From CAYVQZ01 sp964453435 (GTDB lineage Bacteria; Abyssobacteria; SURF-5): 64,000 nt of DNA. The stretch is taken from positions 1 to 64,000 of the forward strand of contig CAYVQZ010000026.1 of assembly GCA_964453435.1 (NCBI GenBank), read 5' to 3'. A program made the position numbers and the translations under genes. This document shows, one piece after another, positions 8,818 through 16,835 of this stretch (position 1 is the stretch's first letter; the number at the start of each line of letters is the position of its first letter). The notes under the pieces were generated by a model. It was not told the origin of the DNA and searched no databases. It saw only the letters and a list, made by a program, of their open reading frames with translations.

Positions 8818-10194
8818 ATGGACGAAATCAGAGTGTTTTCGCCGACCGCAATCCTGGGGTACGGCTATCCGCAGGCTTCTCTGGAAGAGGGAATGAAAGG
8901 AAACCCCGACGTAATCGCTGTCGACGGCGGCTCGACCGATGGCGGCCCATACTACCTCGGTATCGAGCCTGGCACGGGAGCCGGGAGCGGCGAGTCGGCG
9001 TTTTTCGAGATGCTCTCGAGCGATGTCGGTCCGCTTCTGGAGGCTGCCTGCTCGGCGCATATACCTCTCGTTATTGGTTCGGCCGGCTTTGCCGGGGCGG
9101 AGCTGCACCTTCAAGCCACGTTAATGGTAATTCGGAACATGGCCGAAAAGTTGGGGTTGCATTTTCGCATGGCCGTGATCCATGCCGAGATAGAGAAAGA
9201 AACTATCAAGAAAAAAATTCGCGAGGGGAAAGTCTCTCCGTTGGGGCCGGTCCCCGAGCTCACCGAGACCGAGGTTGACGCGAGCGTTCGCATCGTGGGT
9301 CAGATGGGCGTGGAGCCTTTTATTAAGGCGTTGGAGGCTGACGCACAAGTGGTTGTTGCAGGACGGTCTAACGACCCCAGCATGTTTGCCGCTATCCCTT
9401 TCATGAACGGCTTTGACAAGGGGCTCTCGCTTCACATGGCGAAAATTCTCGAATGCGCGGCTATTGCGGCGGAGCCCGGCAGCGGAAGCGATTCCATGAT
9501 GGGCACATTGAGAAGGGACCATTTTCTCGTGGAGCCCCTCAATCCTGATAGAATATGCACAACCACATCCGTTGCGGCGCACAGCCTGTATGAAAAATCC
9601 GATCCCCTGCGACTGTATGGTCCGGGGGGACATGTGGATCTCTCCGCCGTGAAGTTCGAACAGCATAACGAGCGCGCGGTCAAAGTATCCGGCAGCCGAT
9701 ATGTCCCGGAGAACGCCTATAGAATCAAGCTCGAGGGGTCGAAACGGGTGGGGTATCGCACCATCTGCATCGCCGGCGTCCGTGACCCCGGGACCGTTCA
9801 GCGCGTCGAGGAACTCGTCGCCGAGGCGAAGATGCAGGTGGCACGAAAATTCAAGGAGCAAGACGATTCCTACAAACTGTTTTTTCACGTCTATGGTCGA
9901 GACGGCGTCATGCGCGACCTGGAGGTCCGCGCCGACTCCGGCTCGCACGAGCTGGGCGTCGTCATTGAAGCAATTGCTCGGACCCAGGGACTGGCGACAG
10001 GGGTGTGCGGTTTCGCGCATACTATTATGCTCCACTACGGATTCCCGGGACGGGTTTCAACCGCCGGAAACCTCGCGTTTCCCTTCTCGCCGCTCGATAT
10101 TCCGGCAGGTCCTGTTTATGAGTTCAATGTTTATCACCTTCTTGAGGAAGAGGACCCCTGTCGGTTGTTTCCAATGGAGATAGTGGAAGTCTAA
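8818..10194 (+). CDS. AtuA-like acyclic terpene utilisation family protein (DUF1446)
   Basis: 458 residues of the AtuA/DUF1446 family, named after a Pseudomonas acyclic terpene utilisation gene; the biochemical role is not settled. It carries the N-terminal signature DGGSTDGGPYYLG (near residue 40), GSAGFAGAELH, and VAGRSNDPSMFA further on. A -10-like TATAAT at 8766-8771 and TGGGGGGC before the ATG support this start. It is followed 97 bp later by DUF4387, its usual companion, so the two probably act together. CoA-ester or branched-chain acid metabolism is a reasonable guess given the acyl-CoA genes nearby. Confidence 0.85.
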   Translation: MDEIRVFSPTAILGYGYPQASLEEGMKGNPDVIAVDGGSTDGGPYYLGIEPGTGAGSGESAFFEMLSSDVGPLLEAACSAHIPLVIGSAGFAGAELHLQATLMVIRNMAEKLGLHFRMAVIHAEIEKETIKKKIREGKVSPLGPVPELTETEVDASVRIVGQMGVEPFIKALEADAQVVVAGRSNDPSMFAAIPFMNGFDKGLSLHMAKILECAAIAAEPGSGSDSMMGTLRRDHFLVEPLNPDRICTTTSVAAHSLYEKSDPLRLYGPGGHVDLSAVKFEQHNERAVKVSGSRYVPENAYRIKLEGSKRVGYRTICIAGVRDPGTVQRVEELVAEAKMQVARKFKEQDDSYKLFFHVYGRDGVMRDLEVRADSGSHELGVVIEAIARTQGLATGVCGFAHTIMLHYGFPGRVSTAGNLAFPFSPLDIPAGPVYEFNVYHLLEEEDPCRLFPMEIVEV

Positions 10195-10291
10195 AAATCA
10201 GGGCCGCGTCTCGGGCTTTGGCTGAAGTGAAAAAGAGTGAGGGATTGAAGGAACCACACCACGTCAACACACGGCTGCACAGAGGAATGAT

Positions 10292-10621
10292 ATGAGCAAA
10301 ACCAAAAAGATATCTGAACTGGCCCGCGTTATCAGAAGCAAGAACGCCGGTCCTTTCGAACTCACCTTCGACATTATTTTCAAGGACGAGCAAATATATG
10401 AACGGGTGAAAAACAGTGGCGTGTTCTCGCGGGAGCTTTTCGCCGAACTGTATCGTATCCCCGTTGAGAAAGTGTTGAACTTCTGCTTATTTGACCAGGC
10501 GCGCGCAATAAAGGCGACGATCGCCCGGTCGGTTAGCTCGGGCACAGCGGGCGACAGCGACGTCTTCGGCGCGCAACAACATGCTCCGCTCCTGGAGATC
10601 GAGATTCCGTGGCAGGAGTGA
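10292..10621 (+). CDS. DUF4387 protein, partner of AtuA-like protein
   Basis: 109 residues with the DUF4387 signature ELARVIRSKNAGPFELTFD at the N-terminus and GDSDVFGAQQHAPLLEIEIP at the end. The family is almost always encoded next to, or fused with, AtuA-like proteins, as here. No catalytic residues are recognisable. It is probably a small subunit of a complex with the preceding gene product. The stop is followed directly by intergenic repeats. Confidence 0.85.
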   Translation: MSKTKKISELARVIRSKNAGPFELTFDIIFKDEQIYERVKNSGVFSRELFAELYRIPVEKVLNFCLFDQARAIKATIARSVSSGTAGDSDVFGAQQHAPLLEIEIPWQE

Positions 10622-10623
10622 AT

Positions 10624-10788
10624 GAATCTGTCCGACAATTCGGCGCTCCGAGCTTCGGAGACGGTTCGCCAATCCGAGCAGATGGACGTCCGCTTCGGAG
10701 ACAGTGAATGTGTCCCACGATTGCTCATGCAGCCAAAACGCGAGCGCAGGAAGCTGTGAGTGTGTCCGATAATTTAATATGGCGGTCC
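10624..10788. repeat. Modular intergenic repeat, left part of an interrupted copy
   Basis: It contains CTGTCCGACAATTCGG, AGCTTCGGAGACGGTTCGCC, TGTGTCCCACGATTGCTCAT and TGTGTCCGATAATTTAATAT followed by GGCGGTCC. The last phrase continues after the insertion at 10980. Confidence 0.8.
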
Positions 10789-10979
10789 CATACTGTCCGG
10801 CTGAAATTCTGTATGCTTTATGAATGGCAGAATTCAAAGATTATCGACCACCTCTTCGAATCAAATTATGGCTTGGGCATCGATTATCATTATCAAATCA
10901 AAAAGTGCCAATTGATGCATAAGATATTGATGCGGTAGAATTTGTACGGACTCTACAACATCTTAGCCGGACAGTACTG
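10789..10979. mobile_element. MITE-like element with inverted ends and 10-bp target duplication
   Basis: TACTGTCCGGCT (10791-10802) and AGCCGGACAGTA (10965-10976) are perfect 12-bp inverted repeats, and weaker similarity runs about 11 bp further in. The element is about 190 bp, AT-rich against its surroundings, and has no transposase ORF. The direct repeat ATGGCGGTCC at 10779-10788 and 10980-10989 flanks it. Uninterrupted versions of the same flank exist at about 13440 and 20074, which represent the empty site. It is probably an internally deleted insertion sequence mobilised in trans. Confidence 0.8.
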
Positions 10980-11213
10980 ATGGCGGTCCTCTGCTCAGGG
11001 GACGGTCCCGAATCTATCCCGCGAGGCGCGGGACTTCGTGTCCGTAATTCTTGGGACAGCCCCCTTCGCACGCCATGATCGGACAGTCACGCTGTATCCA
11101 ATTACGGAATCGCCCGTATTTTGGCGTTTCATAGGTCGGTGGACCTCCAGCACGGATGACTTAACCGTGGAACAGGTTCACAGTGCCGGGGGGCTGTGTC
11201 CAAGAAATTGTGT
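10980..11213. repeat. Modular intergenic repeat, right part of the interrupted copy
   Basis: It resumes with ATGGCGGTCCTCTGCTCAGG and continues with a TCTATCCCGCGAGGCGCGGGA hairpin split around 11014-11033, CCGTAATTCTTGGGACAGCC, ATGATCGGACAGTC and CCAATTACGGAATCGCCC. All of these are found in other gaps. Confidence 0.8.
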
Positions 11214-11216
11214 GTC

Positions 11217-12194
11217 TCATTCCAGTATCTCATTGACTGAAATTTCATAGACATATGAGTGATACCGGGGTTTCCCGAACAGCGCATCCCACATGCTTGC
11301 TTTCCAAAGGTCCGTGAATACAATCGTGTCCGGCCCGCTGAAGACGAGCGAGGCGGGTGCGCACTGGCCTTCCCTTCCGGTGAGACAGGCCTCTCCCTTT
11401 GACTGTCCCGAGAGACCGATCGCAACAATTTTCCCCCCCTTGTTGTCACAGGCGAAGAACAAACGCCGCTGCGGGTCGAAGGCCAGCCCGTCCATCCAAC
11501 CGCCGGGTTTCGCGAACCGCTCTTTTTGTTTCGTAGCAAGGTTTACCTTTGTTATCTGTCCCTTCGTCGTCTCCGCGACGTACAGCCACTTCTTCTCGGG
11601 ACCCAGCGCCAGCCCGTTCGCGTATCGAAACCTGCCGAGGAGCTCCTTTTCCGGGTCAGCGGCTGTTCCGATCAGCGTCTTATCCCTCATGTCGAACCTG
11701 AACACGCTGCCGGAAAACATGCTGGAATTGGAGACGTACATGATTCCGTTTTCGTCATCGATCAAAATAAAGTTCGCCATGCCGATTCCTCGGCGATACA
11801 AACTGACCTTGCCCGCTTCGGGCTTCTCCGGTCCGACGACCTTCAGCACGGAGCCGCCGTTGAAATCCAGAGTCGCAACATAAATGTCGCCAGCTCCGTC
11901 GACCGCGATTCCGATTGCGCTGATCGTCTCATCCCGTTCTCCGGGCAAATCGTTCAAATCGGCAAAAAGCTCGGCGGTTCCGTCGGGATTCAATCGGCGT
12001 ATCTTGCCGTTATGCTCTCCGCAATAGAGGTTTCCGTCAGGCGCCAGCGCGATGCCTTCGGGCCCATACAACGGTTGCGCATTGAGTGCCCGGCCTGATA
12101 CGTCGATTCGAGTAACCTCTGCCGAGACGGCGCCCGCCGAGAAGAATATGAGCAGAGCCAAAGCCATCGGCAAAAGCCACGCGCGCTTGTTCAT
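11217..12194 (-). CDS. Exported SMP-30/NHL-like beta-propeller protein
   Basis: 325 residues. ATG at 12194 is chosen because GGAGG lies 8 nt upstream; a start 21 nt further out lacks such a site. A signal peptide (residues 1 to about 25, KRAWLLPMALALLIFFSAG then AVSAE) directs it to the periplasm or beyond. The rest is a six-bladed-propeller type sequence with repeats such as GPEGIALAPDGNLYCGE, DGAGDIYVAT and MDGLAFDPQRRLFFA, like gluconolactonase/SMP-30 or strictosidine-synthase-like proteins. Metal ligands of a true lactonase are not certain. The substrate is unknown and the gene is monocistronic. Confidence 0.75.
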   Translation of the reverse strand: MNKRAWLLPMALALLIFFSAGAVSAEVTRIDVSGRALNAQPLYGPEGIALAPDGNLYCGEHNGKIRRLNPDGTAELFADLNDLPGERDETISAIGIAVDGAGDIYVATLDFNGGSVLKVVGPEKPEAGKVSLYRRGIGMANFILIDDENGIMYVSNSSMFSGSVFRFDMRDKTLIGTAADPEKELLGRFRYANGLALGPEKKWLYVAETTKGQITKVNLATKQKERFAKPGGWMDGLAFDPQRRLFFACDNKGGKIVAIGLSGQSKGEACLTGREGQCAPASLVFSGPDTIVFTDLWKASMWDALFGKPRYHSYVYEISVNEILE

Positions 12195-12288
12195 GTGTTT
12201 GTCCTCCGTTGGCAATTTTCGCCGGAAATTTGAAAATTGATTTGATTCATAATAATCTCATGTTTCGGGATTTGGCAAGTTTGTTCCG

Positions 12289-12317
12289 TTGCAATACCCG
12301 AAGACACACCGTATAAT
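12289..12317 (+). promoter_or_regulatory. Sigma70-type promoter for the VOC protein
   Basis: TTGCAA (12289-12294), a 17-bp spacer and TATAAT (12312-12317), 60 bp before the ATG at 12378. The same TTGCAA-17-TATAAT arrangement drives the octaheme cytochrome gene. Confidence 0.7.
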
Positions 12318-12377
12318 GAGATTCCTGTTGAGGAAACAACAAATGCATACAGCCGAAATTGAAAGGAGACAACCTTC

Positions 12378-12824
12378 ATGACGAATCAATCCAGCGGAGC
12401 CGGTCCTCCCCTCTTCGACCACATCGATCAGATAGGGGTAGTTGTCCGGGATGTCGGCGAGAGCATCGGGTACTATGAGAACTTTTTTGGGAAAGGCGCG
12501 TTCACAGTCATCGAGGGCGAGGCGCCGGCAACCCTGGCCGACGGAACGGAAGAAAAGATAAAAGGGAAACTCGCCTTCCTTCAGCTGGGACCGATACAGC
12601 TCGAACTGATTGAAATCAAGGAGGGCCGCTCCGCACACGTGGACTTTTTGGAGCAGAATGGCGAGGGCATTCACCACCTCGGCATTTACGTCTCAGACTT
12701 CGACGAAAGGATGGAACACTTCCGGAAACGGGGAATCGATGTGATTCAAAGCGGACAAGGCCTTCGGCGGTATGCGTACCTTGACACCAGGCCGATAATA
12801 CTCGAACTGATCGACAAGGGATGA
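12378..12824 (+). CDS. VOC-superfamily protein (methylmalonyl-CoA epimerase/glyoxalase-like)
   Basis: 148 residues with two beta-alpha-beta-beta-beta modules. Candidate metal ligands sit in the expected places: H15 (FDHIDQIG), E76 (QLELIE), H100 (HHLGIYV) and E143 (ILELID). The overall pattern resembles methylmalonyl-CoA epimerase and glyoxalase I. AAGGAGA precedes the ATG. Without mutase genes nearby the epimerase role is only possible. The gene converges on the response regulator with 30 bp between stops. Confidence 0.8.
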   Translation: MTNQSSGAGPPLFDHIDQIGVVVRDVGESIGYYENFFGKGAFTVIEGEAPATLADGTEEKIKGKLAFLQLGPIQLELIEIKEGRSAHVDFLEQNGEGIHHLGIYVSDFDERMEHFRKRGIDVIQSGQGLRRYAYLDTRPIILELIDKG

Positions 12825-12854
12825 TGTCAAAGAGAGAAGCAAGCCATTTCAAAG

Positions 12855-13211
12855 TCAATGAGACTTCCGGACAAGACCATGGACTACCTCTAACAGTCTT
12901 TCCTTGGCGAATGGTTTCACCAAAAGGGCATCGGGCTTGAATTCGCTGTTTTTATGCGGATAACCCGTGATGAACACTACGGGAATCTTCGGATAATTCG
13001 TGCGGACGTAGCTCAGCACCCAATCACCATCCATCCAAGGCATCTTTCTGTCGGTAAGCACAAGAGAGACCGGTTGGCTCTCCAGTATCCGAATGATCTC
13101 ATGCCCCGTTGAAGCTTGGACGACGGCATAATGTTCTTCCTCCAGGGCGCGGACAATTAGTTTTCTCACTACGGCATCGTCTTCTACTACCAATATGATT
13201 CCTTCAGACAT
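12855..13211 (-). CDS. Single-domain response regulator (CheY-like receiver)
   Basis: 118 residues forming only a receiver domain. The acidic pocket is E10-D11-D12, the phosphoacceptor is D54 (LVLTDRKMPWMDG), the switch Thr is in VVFITGYP, and the conserved Lys is in LLVKPF. There is no output domain, so it must work by protein contact, as in phosphorelays or chemotaxis-like signalling. ATG at 13211 is supported by GAGGAAG just upstream. No histidine kinase is nearby. The upstream gap to 13426 shows no further gene. Confidence 0.85.
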   Translation of the reverse strand: MSEGIILVVEDDAVVRKLIVRALEEEHYAVVQASTGHEIIRILESQPVSLVLTDRKMPWMDGDWVLSYVRTNYPKIPVVFITGYPHKNSEFKPDALLVKPFAKERLLEVVHGLVRKSH

Positions 13212-13426
13212 GAGACTTCCTCGCTGCTCCAAAAACGGTTCCGGATTTTTTCACGAATTCCTGCAAACTGTTTATCAAGCTATTCTGCAGGGTTTTAGCA
13301 ATGGCTGGAAGGGCAAATATCTGCTTTAGTATGTCAAAATGTGTCAGAAAGTGTAAACGGGCGTGTTGAATTTTTCGCACAATTATTGGTGACCGGTCCA
13401 AATGTCGGGCTGTTGGGCTGTTAATG

Positions 13427-13667
13427 TATGCGATAATTTCATGTGGCGGTTCCCCGCTCAGGGGACAGTGAATGTGCGCGATAATTCGCCGAGGTCTGAT
13501 TCGGGGGCAGTCCGCCAATCTGCGAGTCCCTAAAAAACGGGGGTTCCGTAATTGGGGAAAGCCCCTCCGCTCGCGTTTCGACAGAAAACGTGACGATCGG
13601 ACAGTCTTCCAGTCCCGAACCTACGACGTTTCGCGTCCGTAATTCTTGGGACAGCCCCTTTCGCCGG
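13427..13667. repeat. Modular intergenic repeat cluster with an uninterrupted target site
   Basis: It includes GCGATAATTTCATGTGGCGG then TTCCCCGCTCAGGGGACAG, the intact form of the site split by the MITE at 10789. A unit of about 128 bp runs from GCGCGATAATTCGCC to GACGATCGGACAG. It is closely similar to 37316-37443, sharing TTCGGGGGCAGTCC and CGCTCGCGTTTCG. Positions 13668-13880 hold no recognisable feature. Confidence 0.85.
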
Positions 13668-13880
13668 CAATTAATCGGAAAGACGCACAGCCTCCCTACG
13701 CCGAGTTTTTCCCATAATGTGCAATTGCGGGAAGGTTCTCCTGTTCGCGCAGCACAATCGAAGAACTGTCGGGAAGTGTCGGTAACATTAACGGTTATCG
13801 CAGCTCAGGGATGGACAGGCCGGCAGGATTTGAAGGCTCTTGCGCTGCGGGAACGGTGAAAAAATCTCTTCGCCCCCGGT

Positions 13881-13909
13881 TTGACTTAGAGGTTCGCCTG
13901 TGTTAGATT
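13881..13909 (+). promoter_or_regulatory. Promoter for lipoamide dehydrogenase
   Basis: TTGACT (13881-13886), a 17-bp spacer and TAGATT (13904-13909), about 85 bp before the ATG at 13995. Confidence 0.55.
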
Positions 13910-13994
13910 ATCGCCGTTTTTCGTGCTATTCTGATAGTAGACATTTACCACCATAAGCCTTCAGTTCCCAACGAGAAAAGGTTAGAGATAAAAA

Positions 13995-15383
13995 ATGGAA
14001 AAGTTTGATGTCGGTATTATTGGGGGTGGTCCCGGCGGCTACGTTGCCGCGATCAGGGCCGCCCAACTGGGCGCGCGTGTTGCGCTCGTGGAGAGAGACG
14101 AGGTCGGGGGGACTTGCCTCCTGAGGGGATGCATTCCCACAAAGGCCCTTCTGTCAACGGCAGAATTGCTGTCCAGAATCCGGGAGGCGCAGCAGTTCGG
14201 GATAGAGGTGAGCGGCGTAAAGCTCAACTATGCCAAGACCTTTGAACGGAAAGGCGCAATCGTCCAGAGGCTGGTTTCGGGAGTTCATAGCCTCTTGAAG
14301 GCTCACAAGATAGAATTTGTTCGCGGTGAAGGCAAATTGCTTGGTGCCGGCCGGGTGGGCGTGACTCTTCCGCAAGGCCAGGCGCGGGGGGAATGCGAGA
14401 AAATAATCATTGCGACCGGCTCGCAGGTTATGAAACCCGAGATGTTCAAGGTAGACGGGGTAAACGTCATCACGAGTGACGAAGCGCTCGAACTGACCGA
14501 AATTCCCAAATCGATCCTCATAATCGGGGCGGGCTACGTAGGTTGCGAATTCGCGAGCATGTTTCGGGACTTTGGGGCTGAGGTGACGATCGTGGAGTTC
14601 CTGCCCCAATTGCTTCCGAATGCCGAGAAAGAGGTTTCCCTCGTGCTGAAAAGTCAATTCAAGCGCCGAGGCATAAACATCATGACCAACACAAAGATAA
14701 CGGAAATGGATGTTTCCGACGGCAAGGTCACAGCCAAAATCGAGTCGGGCGAGTCTGTCGACGCCGAAAAAGCATTGGTCGCCGTGGGTCGTTCGGTCGT
14801 GTCGCAGGGGATTGGGCTCGAAGACGTCGGCGTCGAATGCGCCGAAAAGGGCGCGATAAGGGTCAATGAGAAAATGGAAACGAATATCCCGGGCGTCTAT
14901 GCGGTTGGCGACGTACTCGGAACGGTGATGCTTGCACACGTTGCCAGTGCGCAGGGGACGGTGGCCGTCGCCAATGCGCTCGGCGAATCGCAGAAGTTTT
15001 CCTACCAGGCCGTGCCCGGCTGTGTGTACACGCGTCCTGAAGTCGCGAGCGTCGGCCTAAAAGAGGACGAGGCCAAAGAGGCCGGTCACGAGGTGGCTAC
15101 CAGCAAGTTTCAGTTCACCGCCCTCGGGAAAGCGATGATAATGGGAGAAACCACAGGATTCGTAAAAGTCGTCGCGGACAAGAAAACTGAAGAGGTGCTC
15201 GGTGTCAGCATAGTAGGTCCCGAGGCGACTGACATCATTCACGAACTGGTGCTGGCGGTGCACGCAGGCGTCACAGTCGACCAAATCGGAAAGATGATCC
15301 ACGCTCATCCCACCCTTTCCGAAAGTATCCATGAGGCTGTGGAAGGACTGCACAAAAGAGCGATCCACATGGTCAGCAGATAA
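13995..15383 (+). CDS. lpdA: Dihydrolipoyl dehydrogenase (E3)
   Basis: 462 residues, full length for the family. This flavoenzyme reoxidises dihydrolipoyl groups of 2-oxoacid dehydrogenases or the glycine cleavage H protein with NAD. Visible parts are the FAD-binding GIIGGGPGGYVAA at residue 7, the redox disulfide in GGTCLLRGCIPTK (C41, C46), the NAD-binding GAGYVGCEFAS, and the C-terminal HAHPTLSE with the catalytic His-Glu pair. No E1 or E2 genes are adjacent, so it is a stand-alone E3 serving complexes encoded elsewhere. A promoter is at 13881. Confidence 0.95.
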   Translation: MEKFDVGIIGGGPGGYVAAIRAAQLGARVALVERDEVGGTCLLRGCIPTKALLSTAELLSRIREAQQFGIEVSGVKLNYAKTFERKGAIVQRLVSGVHSLLKAHKIEFVRGEGKLLGAGRVGVTLPQGQARGECEKIIIATGSQVMKPEMFKVDGVNVITSDEALELTEIPKSILIIGAGYVGCEFASMFRDFGAEVTIVEFLPQLLPNAEKEVSLVLKSQFKRRGINIMTNTKITEMDVSDGKVTAKIESGESVDAEKALVAVGRSVVSQGIGLEDVGVECAEKGAIRVNEKMETNIPGVYAVGDVLGTVMLAHVASAQGTVAVANALGESQKFSYQAVPGCVYTRPEVASVGLKEDEAKEAGHEVATSKFQFTALGKAMIMGETTGFVKVVADKKTEEVLGVSIVGPEATDIIHELVLAVHAGVTVDQIGKMIHAHPTLSESIHEAVEGLHKRAIHMVSR

Positions 15384-15398
15384 GGAGCGGCCTTTTCG

Positions 15399-15428
15399 TT
15401 GACGCATCTCGTTCGTATGTGCTAACAT
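15399..15428 (+). promoter_or_regulatory. Promoter for polyprenyl diphosphate synthase
   Basis: TTGACG (15399-15404), an 18-bp spacer and TAACAT (15423-15428), starting just after the lpdA stop. It predicts a leader of about 90 nt. Confidence 0.5.
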
Positions 15429-15522
15429 ATCTGGGCTAATCCGCACCAGTATTATGAGAGGAGCGCGCGGGCGGGGGAGTTAAACTCCGCGGCCGGACCG
15501 TGATGAGAACCGGAGACAGTTC

Positions 15523-16518
15523 ATGCAGGTTTCACAAAACTTGGGCCTTTCCAATATTTACCGACCTATCTCAAATGAGTTGAAATCGGTTAAGGAAGGC
15601 CTGTTAAAACAACTCCGTGACGCCTTCGACCTTATTAGAGGAATCGGATTTGAGAAGACTGTCGTCGAGGGAAAGCAAATCCGGCCCGCCCTTGCATTGC
15701 TGGCGGGCATGTCCGTGGACCAAGAGAAAGGTTCGGAGCTCATTGATGTTGCCGTTGCGAGCGAAATGACACATTTTGCCAGCCTCATCCATGATGACGT
15801 TGTAGACGGGGCTACCGTGCGACGAGGGGTCGCGTCCGTCAACGCCCGCTGGCACGATAAGGTCGCCGTACTTCTCGGAGACTATATTATCGCTCAGGCA
15901 TTGCATATTCTCAGTGAATACCGCAACACAGATGTGATGCAGACAATGATGAGCGCCATTAAGGACATGTCCGAAGGTGAACTCCACCAAATTACGACAC
16001 GGTCCGAGGGTGTGATAAGCGAGGACGACTACTACAGCGTGATCCGTCGTAAAACGAGTTCGCTGATGGGGGCTGTATGCGCGATGCCGGTCCAAATCAT
16101 ATCGGGATCCCGTGAAGCGGTGAAGGCGATGCGGGGATTCGGCTACAATTTCGGCATGGCCTTTCAAATTGTGGACGACTTGCTGGATTTCATCGCCGAC
16201 CAAGAAAAGCTCGGCAAACCCATACTTTGCGATATTGGCGACGGAAAAGCGACGCTGCCTACGATATGCTTGTTAAAGAGGACAGACAAGAGCGACAATG
16301 AGCGGGTCAGGCGAATACTCCGGGAACGCAACCTCGACGAGGACGACAAAAAATGGTTGTGCGAGAGCATCCGTTCCAACGGGGCGGATGAATACTGTCT
16401 CGACGCAGCCCGCGATTTCAGTTCACGGGCAAAACGGGCGCTGGAGGTTTTTCCCGATTCGGAGCACAAGAACTCGATGACCGCTCTGTGTGATTACATC
16501 GTAACAAGAGAGAGATAG
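15523..16518 (+). CDS. Trans-polyprenyl diphosphate synthase
   Basis: 331 residues of the all-trans prenyltransferase family, which condenses isopentenyl diphosphate onto an allylic primer to make the quinone side chain. Both Asp-rich motifs are present, DDVVD near residue 90 and DDLLD near residue 218. GKQIRPALALLAG (IPP binding) and GDGKATLP are also present. The length fits octaprenyl/heptaprenyl synthases better than short-chain farnesyl synthases; chain length is not decided from sequence. It sits between lpdA and the cytochrome c biogenesis genes, consistent with respiratory quinone supply. Confidence 0.9.
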   Translation: MQVSQNLGLSNIYRPISNELKSVKEGLLKQLRDAFDLIRGIGFEKTVVEGKQIRPALALLAGMSVDQEKGSELIDVAVASEMTHFASLIHDDVVDGATVRRGVASVNARWHDKVAVLLGDYIIAQALHILSEYRNTDVMQTMMSAIKDMSEGELHQITTRSEGVISEDDYYSVIRRKTSSLMGAVCAMPVQIISGSREAVKAMRGFGYNFGMAFQIVDDLLDFIADQEKLGKPILCDIGDGKATLPTICLLKRTDKSDNERVRRILRERNLDEDDKKWLCESIRSNGADEYCLDAARDFSSRAKRALEVFPDSEHKNSMTALCDYIVTRER

Positions 16519-16811
16519 CAACCTTTCCGGCTGTGAGAGGAAGTCCCCCCTGTTGTTTTCGTATCTTTCCCTTATGTTCCGCCGGTCACGGTCCATAAGT
16601 TGGTCACGGGTGAGATCACAGGTTGTGCTTGCGGTTGCAGGGTTTCGGTTGCAATATTATTGTTGTGCTGAGCGTCGGGAGGAAGAGAGACGCGCCGGCA
16701 AAAAATTCGAATGGGTTGTCGCGGAGCCTTCGGGGGAAGGCTTTTCGATGATCCGGCGCGATGTTCCGGCTGGCGGGCAGACTCTCTAACTTTCCCCCTG
16801 CCAACTCAATG

Positions 16812-16820
16812 TGCTATAAT
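16812..16820 (+). promoter_or_regulatory. Extended -10 promoter for resB-ccsA
   Basis: TGCTATAAT is an extended -10 with a perfect TATAAT (16815-16820) and no good -35. Transcription would begin near 16827, only about 9 nt before the ATG at 16836. The gap 16519-16811 otherwise shows nothing convincing. Confidence 0.5.
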
Positions 16821-16835
16821 AAAATGGTTGCATTA

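Noticed and set aside
13204..13518. Minus-strand frame of 104 codons upstream of the response regulator
   Set aside because: Begins in repeat DNA and overlaps the regulator start; no convincing start codon outside the repeat.
16553..16789. 78-codon plus-strand frame before resB
   Set aside because: Arg-rich composition, no ribosome-binding site, and it ends just before the resB promoter.
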